From Arion vulgaris (lineage: Eukaryota > Mollusca > Gastropoda > Stylommatophora > Arionidae): DNA of 64,000 nt. The position numbers and the translations under genes are program-made. A model generated the notes under the pieces. It had not been told where the DNA came from. It worked only from the letters and a program-made list of their open reading frames with translations, and ran no database searches. Shown piece after piece: positions 62,572-64,000 of the stretch (the stretch's first letter is position 1; each line of letters starts with the position of its first letter). The stretch covers positions 41,535,398 through 41,599,397 of the forward strand of contig CM036756.1 of assembly GCA_020796225.1 (NCBI GenBank). Direction: 5' to 3'.

Positions 62572-62824
62572 TTCTTCGAGTGCTCCATATCGATCACTTG
62601 TTAACCACTCTGTGTGATTTGTATGTGATCTGAGCCTAAGAGCAATTGTAAGTTGTGCCAGTTATGCGCCTACAAGTAGGTCAGCACATCTGATTTCTGC
62701 GCTGCATTTTATTTACTAGGGTAGCATCCCTACGACCTACATTAGTCGCCTCTTACAACATGCATTTTAGGTTGCAGTGGTACTATTCTTTGCTTCCCTT
62801 GTGGGCCCCAGGACTACACGGACG
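62572..62824 (-). mobile_element. SINE A, complete copy, 253 bp, perfect 12-bp target duplication
   Basis: ATATTTAGGTTC at 62560-62571 and 62825-62836. Confidence 0.93.
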
Positions 62825-62836
62825 ATATTTAGGTTC

Positions 62837-63338
62837 AAAGGCACGCATATGCTTTTCCACTACCTTGTTAACTCTTACAATACGCATACTAAAACCACCT
62901 TTTACGCACTGTTTTCAAAGACAAAATTTTAAGGCGAAGGTGTCAATTATAACTTTTTTGTGCTCAACAGCAGAGCAAAACTGCATACACCAAAATGTGC
63001 AGAATTGAAAGATCTGTTACTTAAACCCACTGGCTGTATGAAATATACATACACATAAAGCATTAAATTTATCTAGTGAATGGAAAAAATATTATTAAAA
63101 ATTTTGAGGAAAGGTGTGAACTTACCGGCAAGTGTTAAGCTTTCCAATGGTCTGAAGCTAAAAAAACTACTTCAGATCTTTAGTATATCCATTTCTGCAC
63201 CACATATTGAAATTTCAACCTTTTCTGTTCAAAGAAACTGGTTATATAGCCATTTGCACTATCTGGCTCCCATTTTGAAAAAACCACAACAAATAAAAAT
63301 AACATTATATACAACTATTTACAAGTTACTACCAATGA
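62837..63338. other. Unrecognised; possibly the 3' flank of the piggyBac-like element
   Basis: A frame at 63080-63346 shows no recognisable motif. No TTAA-flanked terminus could be assigned. Confidence 0.4.
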
Positions 63339-64000
63339 TTAGGTAGATGCATTGTACTTTCTTTCATGATATTGTGCAAAGCAGACATTTGGATGCAGAT
63401 GAGGCCTATTGGCACATCCTTCACAATAAAAACTTGTTCGCTCTCTGACTTGTGGGGTACTGCAGACAAGACAGTTCCTATGAAGTTGTGATTTTTTAAT
63501 AATGTGATTTGTGCATCCAAATCTGTTCACAAGACTGTTATGTTTGTTTCCTACTCCTTTTACAGCTCTCAATTGCTGAAAATTAACCGCTGCATATTCA
63601 GAAAATTCATGGACCAGTTTTCTTTTGAACTGAAGCAAGCTCAGTTGTTTGCTGTTTGGTGCCCTGGACAGCACAAACAGTTTGTAGGCATTGAGCTGTG
63701 CAATCTCGAAGATCCAGAAAAAATCTTTTTCCACCATTTCCTGGTTCTTCTATTAAAGGTACCATAAGCACAACAGACTGGTCAACTCGGTCACAGCCGT
63801 TCATTCTTTGATTATAATCATCAATCATCGCCAGCTTTCTTTTGGTTAAGCCGGAGCGATTGGTGATTTCTTTGGTCTCCACTTCTTGCTTTTTTATCCC
63901 TGAACATGACACACAGGAATCTTTTCTCCTTCTCCATAAACCACCTCATTTCAAGGTGTTTGAGTGTGGCTGCTTTAATTTCATTCGGAAATTCTCTCAG
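63339..64000 (-). pseudogene. piggyBac-like transposase, C-terminal part, frameshifted, running off the right edge
   Basis: Read right to left: KHLEMRWFMEKEKRFLCVMF, then in another frame MIDDYNQRMNGCDRVDQ, then RTRKWWKKIF and FFWIFEIAQLNAYKLFVLSR, and a Cys-rich end NCLVCSTPQVRERTSFYCEG, CANRPHLHPNVC. DYNxxMxGxDxxDQ, the KWWKK...N-AY segment and the terminal CxxC domain are signatures of piggyBac (PGBD4-like, DDE_Tnp_1_7) transposases. At least two frameshifts separate these blocks, so the copy looks dead. It may lie within the large intron 17 of the integrin gene. Confidence 0.85.

Noticed and set aside
61187..64000. Further integrin beta exons (I-EGF4, tail, membrane helix)
   Set aside because: No cysteine-rich EGF pattern, hydrophobic helix or NPxY-type tail was found on the + strand here; they are presumably to the right of the window.

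Overview
The window is nuclear DNA of an invertebrate animal with a large, AT-rich, transposon-dense genome. Coding exons are small (41-190 nt, with one 2.3-kb exon) and separated by introns of 0.3-5 kb with GT-AG borders. Two of the interspersed SINE families carry a core (GTCGTAAGAGGCGACT) that I associate, from memory, with mollusc and other lophotrochozoan SINEs. A mollusc or close relative is therefore my best guess, but nothing here proves the phylum.

Two host genes are supported, both on the + strand. (1) Positions 1-15273 hold the last six exons (1,144 codons in the window) of a Ki-67/Repo-Man-like chromosomal protein. Its repeats have the form 'x-F/P-T-G-V-x-x-L-F-x-T-P'. A tandem array of about 16 units of roughly 27 residues follows (SPPK plus GRGRRGKP). 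Next come a KVHF motif with a downstream PPAT, resembling a PP1 docking module, and a basic C-terminus. All six exons join in frame. (2) From 30954 to beyond the right edge lies an integrin beta gene. Seventeen coding exons join in frame to exactly 600 codons: signal peptide, PSI domain, hybrid domain, beta-I domain with intact MIDAS/ADMIDAS/SyMBS residues, and I-EGF modules 1 to 3. The rest of the stalk, the membrane helix and the tail must lie outside the window.

The 15.7 kb between the genes and nearly all intron space are mobile-element debris, much of it datable by nesting. There are tRNA-derived SINE families (called A to H and K here), several non-LTR retrotransposon (LINE) 3' fragments, an RNase H-bearing LINE present as two copies of one domain, a Penelope-like fragment, and at least four unrelated kinds of TTAA-flanked (piggyBac-type) elements. 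A 2,953-bp fold-back element with arms of about 0.8-1 kb sits inside a SINE. A broken piggyBac-like transposase lies at the right edge. In several cases the empty target site survives elsewhere in the window, so element borders can be read to the base.

The most interesting items are the Ki-67-like gene in an invertebrate context, its very regular SPPK/GRGR array, the fold-back element, and the TTAA-element community. SINE families A, B and K, and the LINEs, all end in (GAA)n, which suggests one retrotransposition machinery serves them all. No operon, CRISPR array, rRNA gene or genuine tRNA gene was found.
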